From: Natronoarchaeum philippinense
GTDB lineage: Archaea > Halobacteriota > Halobacteria > Halobacteriales > Natronoarchaeaceae
Length of the DNA stretch: 64,000 nucleotides
Assembly (NCBI RefSeq): GCF_900215575.1
Contig: NZ_OBEJ01000002.1
Location: 620,001 to 684,000 of the forward strand
Direction: 5' to 3'
This document shows positions 42,453-52,105 of the stretch, one piece after another; position 1 is the first letter of the stretch; each line of letters opens with the position of its first letter. The position numbers were made by a program, and so were the translations under genes. Below the pieces are notes generated by a model. The model was given only the letters and a program-made list of their open reading frames with translations, did not search any database and was not told where the DNA came from.

Positions 42453-43931
42453 TCAATCGCCAGCCGACGCCTCGGGGCGATACGAGCGGCTGATCGCCTT
42501 CCAGCGCCCGGTCGCAAAGCGATAGTAGGTGACGACTGCGGGCACCAGCGTCTCGACGACGAGTGCGAGATACAGCGCTTCGATGCCAAGCGGCGTCACG
42601 GCGCCGATAACGGGGATCGGGACCGACGCCGCTCCGGCGTACGCGATCGGAAGTGTGAACGCGTACAGTCCGAGCAGTTGGGCGTAAAACGGCCAGCGCG
42701 TGTCGCCGCTGGCGCGCAGGGGGCCGGTCGCGCCGCCGCTGACGCCGCGAAACACGACGCTGATACAGGCGACGGCGATGAACGCCGTGGTGAGCGGTTT
42801 GACTTCGGGGTCGCTGACGAACAAGCTCCCGATCGGATCGGCCAGCACCAGCACGGCCCCCGCGATGGCGAGATACACCGCGACGCTAAACGAGATGATC
42901 TCGTGGCCGAGCCGTCCGGCGTCGTCCTCGTCGCCGGCACCCAGTTCCTGTCCAACGAGGCTAGAGGATGCCAGCGAGAACCCCCAGTTGGGCGTGTCCA
43001 TCAGCGCGCGGACGCGGCGGGCGACGACGAACGCGGCGACGACGTTCTGGCCGAACAGGCCGACGATCGCCAGCATCGGGAACTGGGCCATCGTCGCGGC
43101 GCTGTTGGTGAAGACGAGCGGGACGCCGATCTCGACGACATCCCGGACCTCGTCGAGCGTCGCGTGGGGGCCCGAAAGATCGACAGTCACGGGGAACGCG
43201 CCGACGAGAGGGAGGCTGCCGGCCGAAAAGCCCCAGACGAAGGCGCCGAACACGGCGACGTTTGCGACGACGGTCCCGACCGCGGCGCCGACGACGCCCA
43301 TCCCGGCGCCGAAGATCAGGATGGCGTTGAGACCGACGTTGATGACGGCGCCGCCGGCCCGGAGCACCATCGGCGTCCACGCGTCGTCGGCGCCGACGAG
43401 CGTGCGACTCCCGACGAGATTCAGTCCCGCGAACGGTACGCCGAGCGCGACGACGCGCAGGTACGTCGCGCCGTACTCGATCGGCGTCGATCCCGAGCCG
43501 ATGAGCGAGATCAGCTCGTGCGGTGCGAGCGCGAACAGCACGGCCACGGGCGTCGTCACGGCAAGAACGACCACTGCGCTGGTCTTGACCGCAAGCGAGA
43601 GCCGATCGTAAGCGTCGGCGCCGTAGCGCTGGGAGACGAGGCTGATCGTCGCGCCGGCGAACCCGCCGCCGAGTGCGAACGCCATCCCCCAGAAGGGGCT
43701 GGCGTAGCCCACGCCCGCAATGGCGCCCGAGCCGAGCGCGAGACCGACCATGGCCACGTCGGCCGCGGACTTGGACATCCGCGCGATGCCCGTGACGATC
43801 CGGGGCCACGCGAGATCCGTGGTACGCTCGGCTCTTCGGGCGTCGATCAGCCCCGCCCGCGCGAGCAGGCGCCCGATCGACAGCAAGAGCCAGCGCACCG
43901 GATTCGGCAATCGGCTCGTCGCAGAAGGCAC
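42453..43931 (-). CDS. MATE family efflux transporter
   Basis: The 492-residue membrane protein has about 12 transmembrane segments in two MatE halves (first about 45-200, second about 265-430). Family features include RMSKSAADVAMVGLALG, AGATISLVSQRYGA and the second-half GALTPLGIEALY. It exports cationic or aromatic compounds in exchange for sodium or protons. The start is a GTG at 43931 with a box A (ggcctaaacgg on the minus strand) about 32 bases upstream; no ATG precedes the first helix. Substrates are not predictable. Confidence 0.87.
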   Translation of the reverse strand: MPSATSRLPNPVRWLLLSIGRLLARAGLIDARRAERTTDLAWPRIVTGIARMSKSAADVAMVGLALGSGAIAGVGYASPFWGMAFALGGGFAGATISLVSQRYGADAYDRLSLAVKTSAVVVLAVTTPVAVLFALAPHELISLIGSGSTPIEYGATYLRVVALGVPFAGLNLVGSRTLVGADDAWTPMVLRAGGAVINVGLNAILIFGAGMGVVGAAVGTVVANVAVFGAFVWGFSAGSLPLVGAFPVTVDLSGPHATLDEVRDVVEIGVPLVFTNSAATMAQFPMLAIVGLFGQNVVAAFVVARRVRALMDTPNWGFSLASSSLVGQELGAGDEDDAGRLGHEIISFSVAVYLAIAGAVLVLADPIGSLFVSDPEVKPLTTAFIAVACISVVFRGVSGGATGPLRASGDTRWPFYAQLLGLYAFTLPIAYAGAASVPIPVIGAVTPLGIEALYLALVVETLVPAVVTYYRFATGRWKAISRSYRPEASAGD

Positions 43932-44051
43932 GCCACTCGGTACTCGTTCGTCCCGTTTAGGCCTTCAGATCGCGGAAGCCATCGAGAGGCGTTGTCAAGC
44001 GTCTCTCCGGCGTTTGCGTTCGATCGTTCGAGAGAGAAAGCAACCTGTTGG

Positions 44052-44753
44052 TCAGGCGTCTTTTGCGCCACGAACCGTCTCCTCGACGGCGTCGACGCCC
44101 TCGGCGTGGACCAGATCGCCGACGACGACGACATCGGCGTGCTCGCCCATCTGGTGTGCGGAGTCGTAGTCGTGGACGCCGCCGCCGTAAAACAGCGCGG
44201 CGTCGTCGGTCGCGTCGGCAGCGGCCTCGACGACCGCGGGGTCGCCGAGCGTGCCCGAATACTCGATGTAGACGATTTCCTGACCGAACATCTCCTCGGC
44301 GACCTCGGCGTAGGCCGCCACGTCGTCGGGGCTCAGATCGCAGTCGGCTTCGGTGTAGGTTGCGACGCTGGCCTCGGGGTTCATCACGACGTAGGCTTCG
44401 GTCGTGATCCGGTCCCACGGCAGGTCGTCTTCCATGCGCGCCCACTCCTTGTGAGCGCCGACGGTCCAGAACGGATCGCCCGCGTTGAGTACCGTCGGGA
44501 TGAGGTACCCGTCGAGCGCCTCGTCGTTGACCGCGACTTCGGGTGCGCTTGGTTCGAGGTACAGCGGCACGTCGTGTGTCGCGCAGGCGTCGATGACCCG
44601 TTGCATCTTGTCGGTCGTCATCCCGGTCGTCCCGCCGATCTCGATGGCGTCCGTCCCCGTCTCGCAGACGTCTTCGAACGTCTCGCCCTCGACGAGCGTC
44701 TTGTCGGGGTCGATCTTCACGATATGGTCCCACTCGGCCCAGCGAGTCGTCAT
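44052..44753 (-). CDS. Phosphoglycerol geranylgeranyltransferase (GGGP synthase)
   Basis: The enzyme makes the first ether bond of archaeal lipids from geranylgeranyl diphosphate and glycerol 1-phosphate. The 233-residue protein is a PcrB/GGGPS TIM barrel with the N-terminal [27 protein letters not shown] and the phosphate-binding [12 protein letters not shown] and GDLVHAEG. The length matches group I archaeal enzymes. A box A (gttttagtcgg on the minus strand, about 44778-44788) lies about 30 bases before the ATG. It is divergent from the DICT protein gene. Confidence 0.94.
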   Translation of the reverse strand: MTTRWAEWDHIVKIDPDKTLVEGETFEDVCETGTDAIEIGGTTGMTTDKMQRVIDACATHDVPLYLEPSAPEVAVNDEALDGYLIPTVLNAGDPFWTVGAHKEWARMEDDLPWDRITTEAYVVMNPEASVATYTEADCDLSPDDVAAYAEVAEEMFGQEIVYIEYSGTLGDPAVVEAAADATDDAALFYGGGVHDYDSAHQMGEHADVVVVGDLVHAEGVDAVEETVRGAKDA

Positions 44754-44777
44754 ACCCGAAGCAATCTAAAGGACCGA

Positions 44778-44824
44778 CTAAAACCCCTTCGGAACTGGCG
44801 TTCGGTTGGAGGTAAATTTATAAC
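44778..44824. promoter_or_regulatory. Divergent promoters of GGGP synthase and the DICT protein
   Basis: A minus-strand box A (gttttagtcgg, 44778-44788) serves the lipid gene, with its ATG at 44753. A plus-strand box A (aaatttataac, 44814-44824) serves the DICT gene, with its ATG at 44854. Confidence 0.5.
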
Positions 44825-44853
44825 TGTAGGCGATCCTTTGACAGAAAACAGAG

Positions 44854-45597
44854 ATGACCTTCGAGCAGTTCATCGGCACCGTAGCGGGGCGGGATCTTAC
44901 CCTGCGAGTAGTCAACCGCACCGAACTCGATCCGGTATACGGTATGCTCGAAGATGCGTTTGGGGGTCAAGACGTCGTGGTCGAAGAAGTCGAGGACGAA
45001 TCCGAACTCGAAAACGAGGTACAACTCGTCGAGTCCGGCGACGCGCTTGCGGTCTCGTCGCTCACTGAGGTGCGCGACAGCGTCCTCACGGTGAACTCCG
45101 ACCTGTATATCACCGGTTCGCGCCCGCTCGAAGATGTCGACACGCCCGACGTGATCGCCGAACTCGGCGATACGACGTTCACCGTCGACGGCCACCAGAA
45201 GTACCTCCTGATTCAACTCTCGCGGGAGATCGAGGCGATGGCGCTTGCGGGCGGCGAAGGGACGGTCCACACCGGGTTTCAGTATCTGTCCCGAATCGAC
45301 GACGAGCGCGGGACGCTGGCTGCCTACGAGACGCTCGGCGATTCGGACCTCGAAGTCCACGTCTATGGTGTTCCCGACGCCGATCCGTTCGTCCGGCCGG
45401 GCGTCGAACTCCACGGCATCGACGACGAGGAAATTCGTGACTCGTGGTTCGTTACCTACACCAGCGATCGCGACGATATCCGCGAGGCCGCGCTGGTCGC
45501 CTACGAGCGCGAACAGAACGTCTGGGACGGCTTCTGGACGTTCGAGCCGGAACTGGTCGCAGAAGTCGAGGAGTACATCGAGTCGGAATTCCTCTGA
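44854..45597 (+). CDS. DICT sensory-domain protein
   Basis: The 247-residue protein matches the DICT domain family (sensory domain seen in diguanylate cyclases and two-component proteins and alone in haloarchaea). It starts MTFEQFIGTVAGRDLTL and contains REIEAMALAGGEGTVHTGFQYLSRI (read here as two blocks, REIEAMALAGGEG and FQYLSRIDDE) and YTSDRDDIREAALVAYE. No other domain is present, so it is probably an accessory sensor acting with an unidentified partner; DICT proteins are linked to light or redox signalling. A strong box A lies 35 bases before the ATG. Confidence 0.82.
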   Translation: MTFEQFIGTVAGRDLTLRVVNRTELDPVYGMLEDAFGGQDVVVEEVEDESELENEVQLVESGDALAVSSLTEVRDSVLTVNSDLYITGSRPLEDVDTPDVIAELGDTTFTVDGHQKYLLIQLSREIEAMALAGGEGTVHTGFQYLSRIDDERGTLAAYETLGDSDLEVHVYGVPDADPFVRPGVELHGIDDEEIRDSWFVTYTSDRDDIREAALVAYEREQNVWDGFWTFEPELVAEVEEYIESEFL

Positions 45598-45630
45598 GCG
45601 ACCAATCCGACGGTGTCCGACGCCGCAACG

Positions 45631-46002
45631 TCACTCCGCCAGTTCGATCTCGTCGTCACCGTTGGGCACCGCACAGATGAACGCCCCTGCTTCCTCGCCC
45701 TCGTTGCGATACCAGTGAACGGTTCCGGCCGGGATCAGCAGCGAGTCGCCCGCACTAACCTCGTGTTCCTCGTCGCCGATTCCCACAACGTACTCGCCCG
45801 AGAGCACGTACTGCTCGTGTTCGACCGCGTTGGTGTGTTTCGGCACCTCGGCACCGGCGTCAAGCTCGAATCGTCGGACGGCGAAGTTCGGCGCCGCTTC
45901 GTCCTCACCGATCAGCACGCCCTTCGATAACCCCTCCGCCGCGTCGACTGTTTCGTACTCGATCTCCTCGGCGCGTCGGATCGTCGGATCGGGATCGCTC
46001 AT
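45631..46002 (-). CDS. Cupin domain protein
   Basis: The 123-residue protein is a single small cupin barrel: motif 1 GAEVPKHTNAVEHEQYVL with the metal-type histidines and glutamate, and motif 2 SLLIPAGTVHWYRNEG. It may bind a metal and act as an enzyme or sensor, but no substrate can be named. It converges with the DICT protein gene, 33 bases apart. The start ATG is at 46002. Confidence 0.82.
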   Translation of the reverse strand: MSDPDPTIRRAEEIEYETVDAAEGLSKGVLIGEDEAAPNFAVRRFELDAGAEVPKHTNAVEHEQYVLSGEYVVGIGDEEHEVSAGDSLLIPAGTVHWYRNEGEEAGAFICAVPNGDDEIELAE

Positions 46003-46166
46003 ACCCGAGTACAGACGCCGGGGCGCCCTAAAGCTGACTCCGCAGCGGCCTCCGGCGGCGCGGTCGCGCGGTGCTGTGCGGTAGCGGAGCGGTACCGGTG
46101 CAAAAGCGGATCAAGCAGTTGTACCGCGCACGAGCGAGCGCCCGGCAGGGCGCGAGGGAGGGCGCG

Positions 46167-46257
46167 GATTTTTGGCCGAGATTTTTGCCGTGAGCGGTGG
46201 CGGAGCGAGGGCTTGCGGGCCCGAGCGACGCCACCCGAACGGGAAAAAGGTCGTGGA
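46167..46257 (+). repeat. Recurring intergenic hairpin element, copy C
   Basis: The stretch starts gatttttggccgagatttttgccgtgagcggtgg, has a longer variable core (cggagcgagggcttgcgggcccgagcgacg) and ends ccacccgaacgggaaaaaggtcgtgg. It is a more diverged copy of the element at 23998-24070. It lies directly after the topA stop (minus strand), between cupin and topA genes. Confidence 0.55.
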
Positions 46258-48777
46258 TTAGGCTTTCGCCTGCCACTTCCGGATCCGGTCCTCGCTGACG
46301 CCGTCGACGTCGCCGGCGACCGCCTCGGCTTCGGCGTCCGCGAGGTCGTCGATGCTCTCGATGCCGGCGTCGGCGAGCTTCTCGGCGGTCTTGGCGCCGA
46401 TGCCGTCGAGCGCTTCGAGGTCGCTGCCCGAGTCGCTCTCGCGGGCCTGATACTCGCGGTAGTTGCAGATCGGACAGCCCAGTTCCCACGGCTCGTCGCC
46501 GTTGTGGACGATCAGTTCGGGCAGGCCGTGTTCCTCGCAGTGCTCGTCGGTGACTTCGATCTCGCCGCGGCGGGGCAGGGGCAGCGAGTAGTCACAATCG
46601 GGATAGCGCGTACAGCCGACGAGTCGGGAGCCGTTGCGCAGTTGCTTGATTGCGAGTTCACCGCCGTGGTCGTCAGCACACTCCGGACACTCACCGAGGA
46701 TCGGTCCCTCGCCGGCCTCGTCGGCCTTGCACTGGGGGCAGCCGTGGACGAACGTCTGGCGGCCGGCGAGCATCTTGACGTGGCGCAGGTCGTGTTCGTC
46801 ACAGGTCTCGTCGAGGATCAGCGGTTTGCCTGTGCTTGGAAGCGGGAGGGTGTACTCGCAGTCGGGGTAGCCGTCGCAGCCGACGAAGGCCGACCCGCCG
46901 CGGGCGCGCCGGACGAGCAGGTCGTGGTCGGACTCGGGACAGGGCCCGAGCGTCTTGTCGGCCTTGAGCGACTTCTGGAGGTGGTCGCCGATCTCCTCGC
47001 GGGACTCGACCAGTTCCTCGAACACGCGGTCGAGCATTTCGCGGGATTCCTCGGTGACGTCGTCGAGCGTCGCCTCGCCCTCCGCGATGGCGGTCATGTC
47101 GGCTTCGAGCTCGCTCGTCATGTCCTCGCTGACGACGCGGTCGGCGTACTCCTCGGCGGCCTCGACGACCGCCATCGCAAGCCGCGTCGGTCGGGGCGGG
47201 TCGCCCTCGACGTAGCCTCGGTCGTAGAGCTTCTCGATGGTGTTGTGGCGGGTCGATTTGGTGCCGATGCCGAGCTTCTCCATCGTCTCGATGAGCCGCG
47301 ACTGGCCGTACCGGCGAGGGGGCTGGGTCTCTTTTTGTTCCTCGCGGGCGTCGACGATCGGGAGCTGTTCGCCCTCCGCTACGTCGGGGACGTAGTTCTC
47401 GCTGGTGTTGAAGTACGGATACACGTCGTGGTAGCCCGCCTCGACGAGGCGCTTGCCGTTGGCTTTGAGCGTGAGCGCCTCGGTGTCGTTGGGCAGGTCG
47501 ACCGACACCTCGCCGTCGAGTTCGGCGACGACCTTGAGGTGTTCCCAGACCGCCGGTTCGGCGACGGTCGCAAAGAACCGCCGCACGACGAGTTCGTAGA
47601 CCTCCCACTCGTCGTCGGACAGCTCGCTCTTTTTGGGAATCTCGCCGGTCGGGTGGATCGGCGGGTGGTCGGTCGTCTCCTCGTCGCCCTCGGTGGGGTC
47701 GATCTCCTCGATCTCCAGCAGGGCTTCGGCGTCGTCGCCGAACGTGTAGTGGCCGACGAACTCGTCGAGCAGCGTCTCGGGATCGAGATCGTCGGGATAG
47801 ACCGTGTTGTCGGTCCGCGGGTAGGTGATGTAGCCGGCGGTGTAGAGATCCTCGGCGACGCTCATTCCGCGCTGGGCGGAGTAGCCGAGCGCGCCCGCTG
47901 CCCGGATGAACTGCGTGGTGTTGAACGGCTCGGGCGGGCTGTCGGTCCGCGTGCGGCGGTTGACGCGCTCGACGGTCGTCGTCGCGTCAGTCGTCGCCAG
48001 CGACTCGTAGACGGCGTCGGCCAGTGTCTCGTCCCAGACGCGTTCGGCCTCGTTGCCGTCCTCGTCGCGGTAGAAGTACTGTGCCTCGAACGCGTCGTCG
48101 TCCTTCGCGAGGTCGGCGAACAGCTCCCAGTACTCGTCGGGATCGAACGCCTGAATCTCGCGCTCGCGCTCGACCAGCAAGCGCAGCGTCGGCGTCTGGA
48201 CGCGCCCGACCGAGATGAAGTCGTCCCCGAGTTGGCGGGCCGACAGCGAGAGAAATCGCGTCAGTGCGGCGCCCCAGATCAGGTCGATCGTCTGGCGGGC
48301 CTCGCCGGCCGCCGCCAGATCGAAGTCCAACTCCTCGCGGTTGTCGAACGCGTCGGTGACCTCGCGCTCGGTGATCGAGGAGAAGCGGACGCGATCGATC
48401 GGTGCCTCCTCGTTGACGTCTCGGACGAGTTCGTAGGCCTCCTTGCCGATCAACTCGCCCTCGCGGTCGTAGTCAGTTGCGATGGTCACGCGGTCGGCGT
48501 CCCGCGCGAGCGAGCGCAGCGCCGCGACGATCGACTCTTGGGTGGGCGTCTTCTCGACGTCGGCGTCGATCAGCTCGACGGGTTCGACGTCGCGCCAGTC
48601 GCTGTACTCCTCGGGAAAGTCGACCCCGACGACGTGGCCGGAGAGGCCGATCACGCGCTTGCCGCCCCACCGGTAGACGTTGACGCCGTTCCGGCGGGTC
48701 GAACTCGCGGACTCGCCGCTCAGAATGTCGGCGATGCGTCGGGCCGCGTTGTCCTTCTCGGTGATGATGAGTTCCAC
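46258..48777 (-). CDS. topA: DNA topoisomerase I (type IA)
   Basis: The 839-residue enzyme relaxes negative supercoils by a 5' phosphotyrosyl intermediate. It has the TOPRIM domain (ELIITEKDNAARRIA and IATDYDREGELIG), the catalytic tyrosine in YITYPRTDN, and several C-terminal zinc-finger modules (CPESDHDLL, CDGYPDCEYTLPLP, CPQCKADEAG, CTRYPDCDYSLPLP) plus a helix-hairpin-helix tail (LDGIGAKTAEKL). The start was set at the GTG at 48777 (VELIITEK) as in relatives; another GTG eight codons upstream is possible. It stands alone; the recurring element follows its stop. Confidence 0.93.
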   Translation of the reverse strand: MELIITEKDNAARRIADILSGESASSTRRNGVNVYRWGGKRVIGLSGHVVGVDFPEEYSDWRDVEPVELIDADVEKTPTQESIVAALRSLARDADRVTIATDYDREGELIGKEAYELVRDVNEEAPIDRVRFSSITEREVTDAFDNREELDFDLAAAGEARQTIDLIWGAALTRFLSLSARQLGDDFISVGRVQTPTLRLLVEREREIQAFDPDEYWELFADLAKDDDAFEAQYFYRDEDGNEAERVWDETLADAVYESLATTDATTTVERVNRRTRTDSPPEPFNTTQFIRAAGALGYSAQRGMSVAEDLYTAGYITYPRTDNTVYPDDLDPETLLDEFVGHYTFGDDAEALLEIEEIDPTEGDEETTDHPPIHPTGEIPKKSELSDDEWEVYELVVRRFFATVAEPAVWEHLKVVAELDGEVSVDLPNDTEALTLKANGKRLVEAGYHDVYPYFNTSENYVPDVAEGEQLPIVDAREEQKETQPPRRYGQSRLIETMEKLGIGTKSTRHNTIEKLYDRGYVEGDPPRPTRLAMAVVEAAEEYADRVVSEDMTSELEADMTAIAEGEATLDDVTEESREMLDRVFEELVESREEIGDHLQKSLKADKTLGPCPESDHDLLVRRARGGSAFVGCDGYPDCEYTLPLPSTGKPLILDETCDEHDLRHVKMLAGRQTFVHGCPQCKADEAGEGPILGECPECADDHGGELAIKQLRNGSRLVGCTRYPDCDYSLPLPRRGEIEVTDEHCEEHGLPELIVHNGDEPWELGCPICNYREYQARESDSGSDLEALDGIGAKTAEKLADAGIESIDDLADAEAEAVAGDVDGVSEDRIRKWQAKA

Positions 48778-48966
48778 AGGATACCACCTCCGACACCACA
48801 CTGTCGGTTGTTATCTGGCGTAGGACAACCCGGCGGGTAAACCTTTCGGGGTATCGAACCGCGAGACTGCGGCGGGAGAACTGCCCCTGACGGGGGCGTT
48901 CCGGCACGATAGCGTCGAACAAAACGATGAGCGAACTATCGGAGACGAGTAGCGTTCAGACGCGAT

Positions 48967-49299
48967 TTACTTCTCGGCAGGGAGTAACTGAACGACGCCG
49001 CCGCCGTCGATGAGAACGGTGAAGCCGGCGTACTCGAAGGAGATGCGCACCGATCCTTCGGGAGTTGCTCGGCAGATGCTATCGAGCGCCTCGGGGTCGA
49101 TGGCGCCGTAGAGCGGGTCGAGTTCGAGGGGGTCGCAGTCGCGCTCTTGTGCGACCAGCGAGACGATCGCTTCGGTTGCGGAACCGTCCGCTGTCGGTTC
49201 GAAGATGGCTTTCGGGGCGTCGGTGTCGAGTTTGACACCGTCCCGATCCGCACGATCGGCATGATCTACGGAGTGCCGATGAAACTGTTCTTCATCCAT
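48967..49299 (-). CDS. HalOD1 output-domain protein
   Basis: The 110-residue protein has the halobacterial output domain 1 blocks: ATEAIVSLVAQERDCD, LDPLYGAIDPEALDSI and VRISFEYAGFTVLIDGGG. It matches the protein encoded at 34579 in length and layout, so the window holds two stand-alone copies. A histidine-rich lead (HRHSVDHADRAD) is unusual. The start ATG at 49299 precedes this lead; the longer frame upstream is not coding-like. Its role is unknown but probably regulatory. Confidence 0.8.
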   Translation of the reverse strand: MDEEQFHRHSVDHADRADRDGVKLDTDAPKAIFEPTADGSATEAIVSLVAQERDCDPLELDPLYGAIDPEALDSICRATPEGSVRISFEYAGFTVLIDGGGVVQLLPAEK

Positions 49300-49381
49300 A
49301 CAGCGGGTGTAGACGGCGCTGCTACTTGAATGATTGGCACGCCGACACCCCCCTCGAGAGTGAGGGGCCGGCACACGGCAA

Positions 49382-49753
49382 CTACTCGTGATCAACAACC
49401 GACTCGTCGTTGCCCGCGGCCATCTTTCGATGCTGGCTACAGTATCGCTCGCCCGGCACTGCATCCCGCGAACACCGACTGCCGGACGCCGTTGCCGCGA
49501 CGCACTGATCTGGGGCCGGTGAGTCGGCGTCGGTCGACTGCGCTTGTTCGCGCTCGCCGCTGTCCCGATCGCTTGACTCGTTGGCTCGTTGCTCGTAGAA
49601 CCGTCGAAAGCTCTCCTCCCACGACTCTGGATCGGGGCGGTCGCTCCGGTGTTCGACCGTGATGCCGGAGTACGAACAGCGCCGACAGCTCCACGTCTCG
49701 CTGTCCCCGAGGCTGTAGTGGATCAACCGTTCGCCGCATCGCGGACAGTCCAT
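49382..49753 (-). CDS. Small zinc-ribbon protein
   Basis: The 123-residue protein has two metal sites: an N-terminal CPRCG...CRRC zinc ribbon (about 3-28) and a C-terminal C-x(9)-C-x(10)-C-x(2)-H type cluster (CVAATASGSRCSRDA, YCSQH) seen at the end of several haloarchaeal proteins. The middle (about 40-75) is charged and probably disordered. It may bind nucleic acid or a partner. The ATG at 49753 (MDCPRCGERL) was chosen over a longer start that adds eight residues. Confidence 0.7.
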   Translation of the reverse strand: MDCPRCGERLIHYSLGDSETWSCRRCSYSGITVEHRSDRPDPESWEESFRRFYEQRANESSDRDSGEREQAQSTDADSPAPDQCVAATASGSRCSRDAVPGERYCSQHRKMAAGNDESVVDHE

Positions 49754-49828
49754 ACCGGCTTCCCGTAGCGAACCCACAAAGGTTTATCTCCACGCTGCTG
49801 TCCCGAAACAACAGCTCGGCGGCGGGCG

Positions 49829-51328
49829 CTACTCCTCTAGCTCGGCCCGGAGCAGTTGGTTCACGTCGCCGGGGTCGGCCGATCCGCCGGTCTTTTGCAT
49901 CACCTGCCCGACGAGGAAGTTGATCGCGCCGTCTTCGCCGTTCCGGTGGTCCTCGACGGCGTCCGGATGCTCCTCGATGGCCTCCTCGACGGCCTGCTGA
50001 ACCTCGTCTTCGTCGGTCTTGCCGAGTCCTTCGGCTTCGACGATCTCGTCGGGCGCGCGCCCCTCGTCGAGCATCTCGCGGAGCACAGTCTCGCGGGCGT
50101 TCTTCGCGGTGATCTCGTCGGTTGCGACGAGTTCGACCAGCCGCGCGACCTCGTCGAAGCGGCCGTCGAGGTCAGTGATCTCCATGTCGCGGTAGTTGAG
50201 TTCCCCGAGCAGGTTGTCCGCGACCCACGTCGCGGCCAGATCGGGATCGAACGTCTCTGCGATGTCCTCGTAGAAATCCGCGACCTGCTTGGTCGAGGTG
50301 AGCTTGCTCGCGGCTTCCTCGCCGAGATCGTACTCCTGGGCGAAGCGCTCGCGGCGGGCGTCGGGGAGCTCCGGAATGGCGATTTTCTCCTTCCAGTCGG
50401 CCACCTGTAGGGGCGGGAGGTCGGCCTCACCGAAGTAGCGGTAGTCCTTTTCTTCCTCTTTCGAGCGCATCGAGACGGTGATGCCCTTGGTCTCGTCCCA
50501 GTGTCGCGTCTCTTGCTCGACGACGCGCCCGCGCTTGATGGCGTTTTTCTGCCGGGTGACCTCGTAGGCCAGCGCCTTCTCGGCGCCCTTGTGGCTGGAG
50601 ATGTTCTTGACCTCCGTTCGGTTGGCCGCTTCGAGCGCTTCGGTGCTGAACTCGCCGGTGCCGCTGTCGACGTTCTCCTCGCTGCGCTCGACCAGCGAGA
50701 TGTTGGCGTCGATGCGCAGGCTGCCGTCGCGGGTGCTCTCGAAGACGCCGAGATACTCAAGGACTTCCTCTAGCTTGGCGAGGAACGCGCGCACCTCGTC
50801 GGGACTGCGGAAGTCCGGCCGCGTGACAATCTCCAGTAGCGGGACGCCGGCGCGGTTGTAGTTGACCAGCGTGTAGTCGGCGGTGTCGATCGAGCCGCCG
50901 ACGTGCTGGAGACTGCCGGGGTCCTCTTCGAGATGGGCGCGTTCGATGCCGATCTCGCGGCGCTCGCCCTCGACGCCGACTTCCAACCGGCCGTCCTGAC
51001 AGATCGGCTCGTCGTACTGCGTGATCTGGAAGTTCTTGGGCAGGTCGGGGTAGTAGTAGTTCTTCCGGTGGAAGCGGGTCTCCTCGGGGATGTCGGCGTC
51101 GATCGCTTTGCCGACCTTGACGGCGGCTTCGACCGCCCCCTCGTTGAGCACCGGGAGCGCGCCGGGAAGCCCAAGACACACCGGACAGGTGTTGGTGTTG
51201 GGCTCGGCGTCGGTCTGGTCGGTCGAACAGCTACAGAAGATCTTCGTGTCGGTCTCGAGCTGGACGTGGACCTCCAGCCCGATCACGACGGCGAGGTCGG
51301 CGTCCTGCTGGGTCGCCTGCGCGGTCAT
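49829..51328 (-). CDS. gatB: Asp/Glu-tRNA amidotransferase subunit B
   Basis: GatB is the tRNA-binding and kinase subunit of GatCAB, which makes Gln-tRNA or Asn-tRNA from misacylated Glu-tRNA-Gln or Asp-tRNA-Asn. The 499-residue protein has the N-terminal GLEVHVQLETDTKIFCSC, the zinc or tRNA segment CPVCLGLPGALPVLN, and a C-terminal YqeY/GatB domain with NFLVGQVMQKTGG. The length is standard. No gatA or gatC lies nearby, as is often so in archaea. It fits the archaeal-type aspS in this window. The start ATG at 51328 was chosen since relatives begin at this point. Confidence 0.94.
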   Translation of the reverse strand: MTAQATQQDADLAVVIGLEVHVQLETDTKIFCSCSTDQTDAEPNTNTCPVCLGLPGALPVLNEGAVEAAVKVGKAIDADIPEETRFHRKNYYYPDLPKNFQITQYDEPICQDGRLEVGVEGERREIGIERAHLEEDPGSLQHVGGSIDTADYTLVNYNRAGVPLLEIVTRPDFRSPDEVRAFLAKLEEVLEYLGVFESTRDGSLRIDANISLVERSEENVDSGTGEFSTEALEAANRTEVKNISSHKGAEKALAYEVTRQKNAIKRGRVVEQETRHWDETKGITVSMRSKEEEKDYRYFGEADLPPLQVADWKEKIAIPELPDARRERFAQEYDLGEEAASKLTSTKQVADFYEDIAETFDPDLAATWVADNLLGELNYRDMEITDLDGRFDEVARLVELVATDEITAKNARETVLREMLDEGRAPDEIVEAEGLGKTDEDEVQQAVEEAIEEHPDAVEDHRNGEDGAINFLVGQVMQKTGGSADPGDVNQLLRAELEE

Positions 51329-51440
51329 TGCCGAGGCGTTCGGGACGGGCCCGCTAAAGACTAACGCAAGCGCGCGCACGCCAGTCGCCGCCGCGGTGTC
51401 GAGCACAACCTATTTGACTGCTCGACGGTTCCAGCCCGGT

Positions 51441-51650
51441 ATGGTGGAGATTCCGTTCGGTCTGTCGCCGGACCAGCTACAGTCGATCGGCCTGCTGTTC
51501 GTCGGGACCGGCCTCGCACTGCTGTTGTTTTACTTCCGCGACAATGTGACGCACCTCTCGGCGATGATCGTCGTCTTCTTCGTGTTCTGTGGCGCGTCGA
51601 TGATCGGCTACGGCTCGGCGCTGACGGCCGTCGAACGCAGCCAGTGGTGA
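51441..51650 (+). CDS. Small two-span membrane protein
   Basis: The 69-residue protein has two hydrophobic helices (about 15-32 and 41-58), with the lead MVEIPFGLSPDQLQ. It is a conserved-looking haloarchaeal small protein. The ATG at 51441 is the first codon after the gatB promoter region. It is divergent from gatB and precedes the coiled-coil/smc cluster. The function is unknown. Confidence 0.65.
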   Translation: MVEIPFGLSPDQLQSIGLLFVGTGLALLLFYFRDNVTHLSAMIVVFFVFCGASMIGYGSALTAVERSQW

Positions 51651-51695
51651 GCGGCTACGCGAGTTACTGACAGAATTATTTTATTTGTCTGACGC

Positions 51696-51705
51696 ACGTT
51701 TAAGG
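51696..51705 (+). promoter_or_regulatory. Box A of the coiled-coil gene upstream of smc
   Basis: The sequence acgtttaagg is about 29 bases before the ATG at 51730. A more AT-rich run (cagaattattttatttg) lies 20 bases further upstream. Confidence 0.45.
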
Positions 51706-51729
51706 GTACAGAGCCACCCCTTGATTCAT

Positions 51730-52062
51730 ATGTCGAACGACCGAGTCGAGGAACTCGAAGCGACGGTGTCGGAACTGGAATCGACCGTCAGAGGGCTCAC
51801 CGAAGAACTCGTCGAGACCAAAGAGCGGGTCCGGTTGCTCGAAGCCGAACTCGAACCCAGCGAGGGCGCCACGACCGGAACGCCCGCGACGGCACGGCGC
51901 GGCGCCGCCGGCCGATCGCAGGACGACGACCAGCCGGAATCGGAGGAAGCCGCACCCGAGGACGTGCAGGAGGCGGCAGCCGAAGCCGATAAGGGAGATG
52001 GGGACAACGGGGAGGACGAAACCGACGGCTCCGAACTCGGCGACGACATCATCGTCGCGTGA
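51730..52062 (+). CDS. Coiled-coil acidic protein upstream of smc
   Basis: The 110-residue protein starts with a heptad-rich helix (about 3-45, RVEELEATVSELESTVRGL), then a disordered acidic tail ending in GDDIIVA. It corresponds to a haloarchaeal family (possibly DUF7518) that sits next to smc. A coiled coil suggests that it may bind SMC or form dimers, but that is inference. It is 43 bases upstream of smc, so co-transcription is likely. Confidence 0.7.
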   Translation: MSNDRVEELEATVSELESTVRGLTEELVETKERVRLLEAELEPSEGATTGTPATARRGAAGRSQDDDQPESEEAAPEDVQEAAAEADKGDGDNGEDETDGSELGDDIIVA

Positions 52063-52105
52063 TCGCCGGGGCCGACTGCGGGCGTCGCCCGGGAGATGAC
52101 AACGC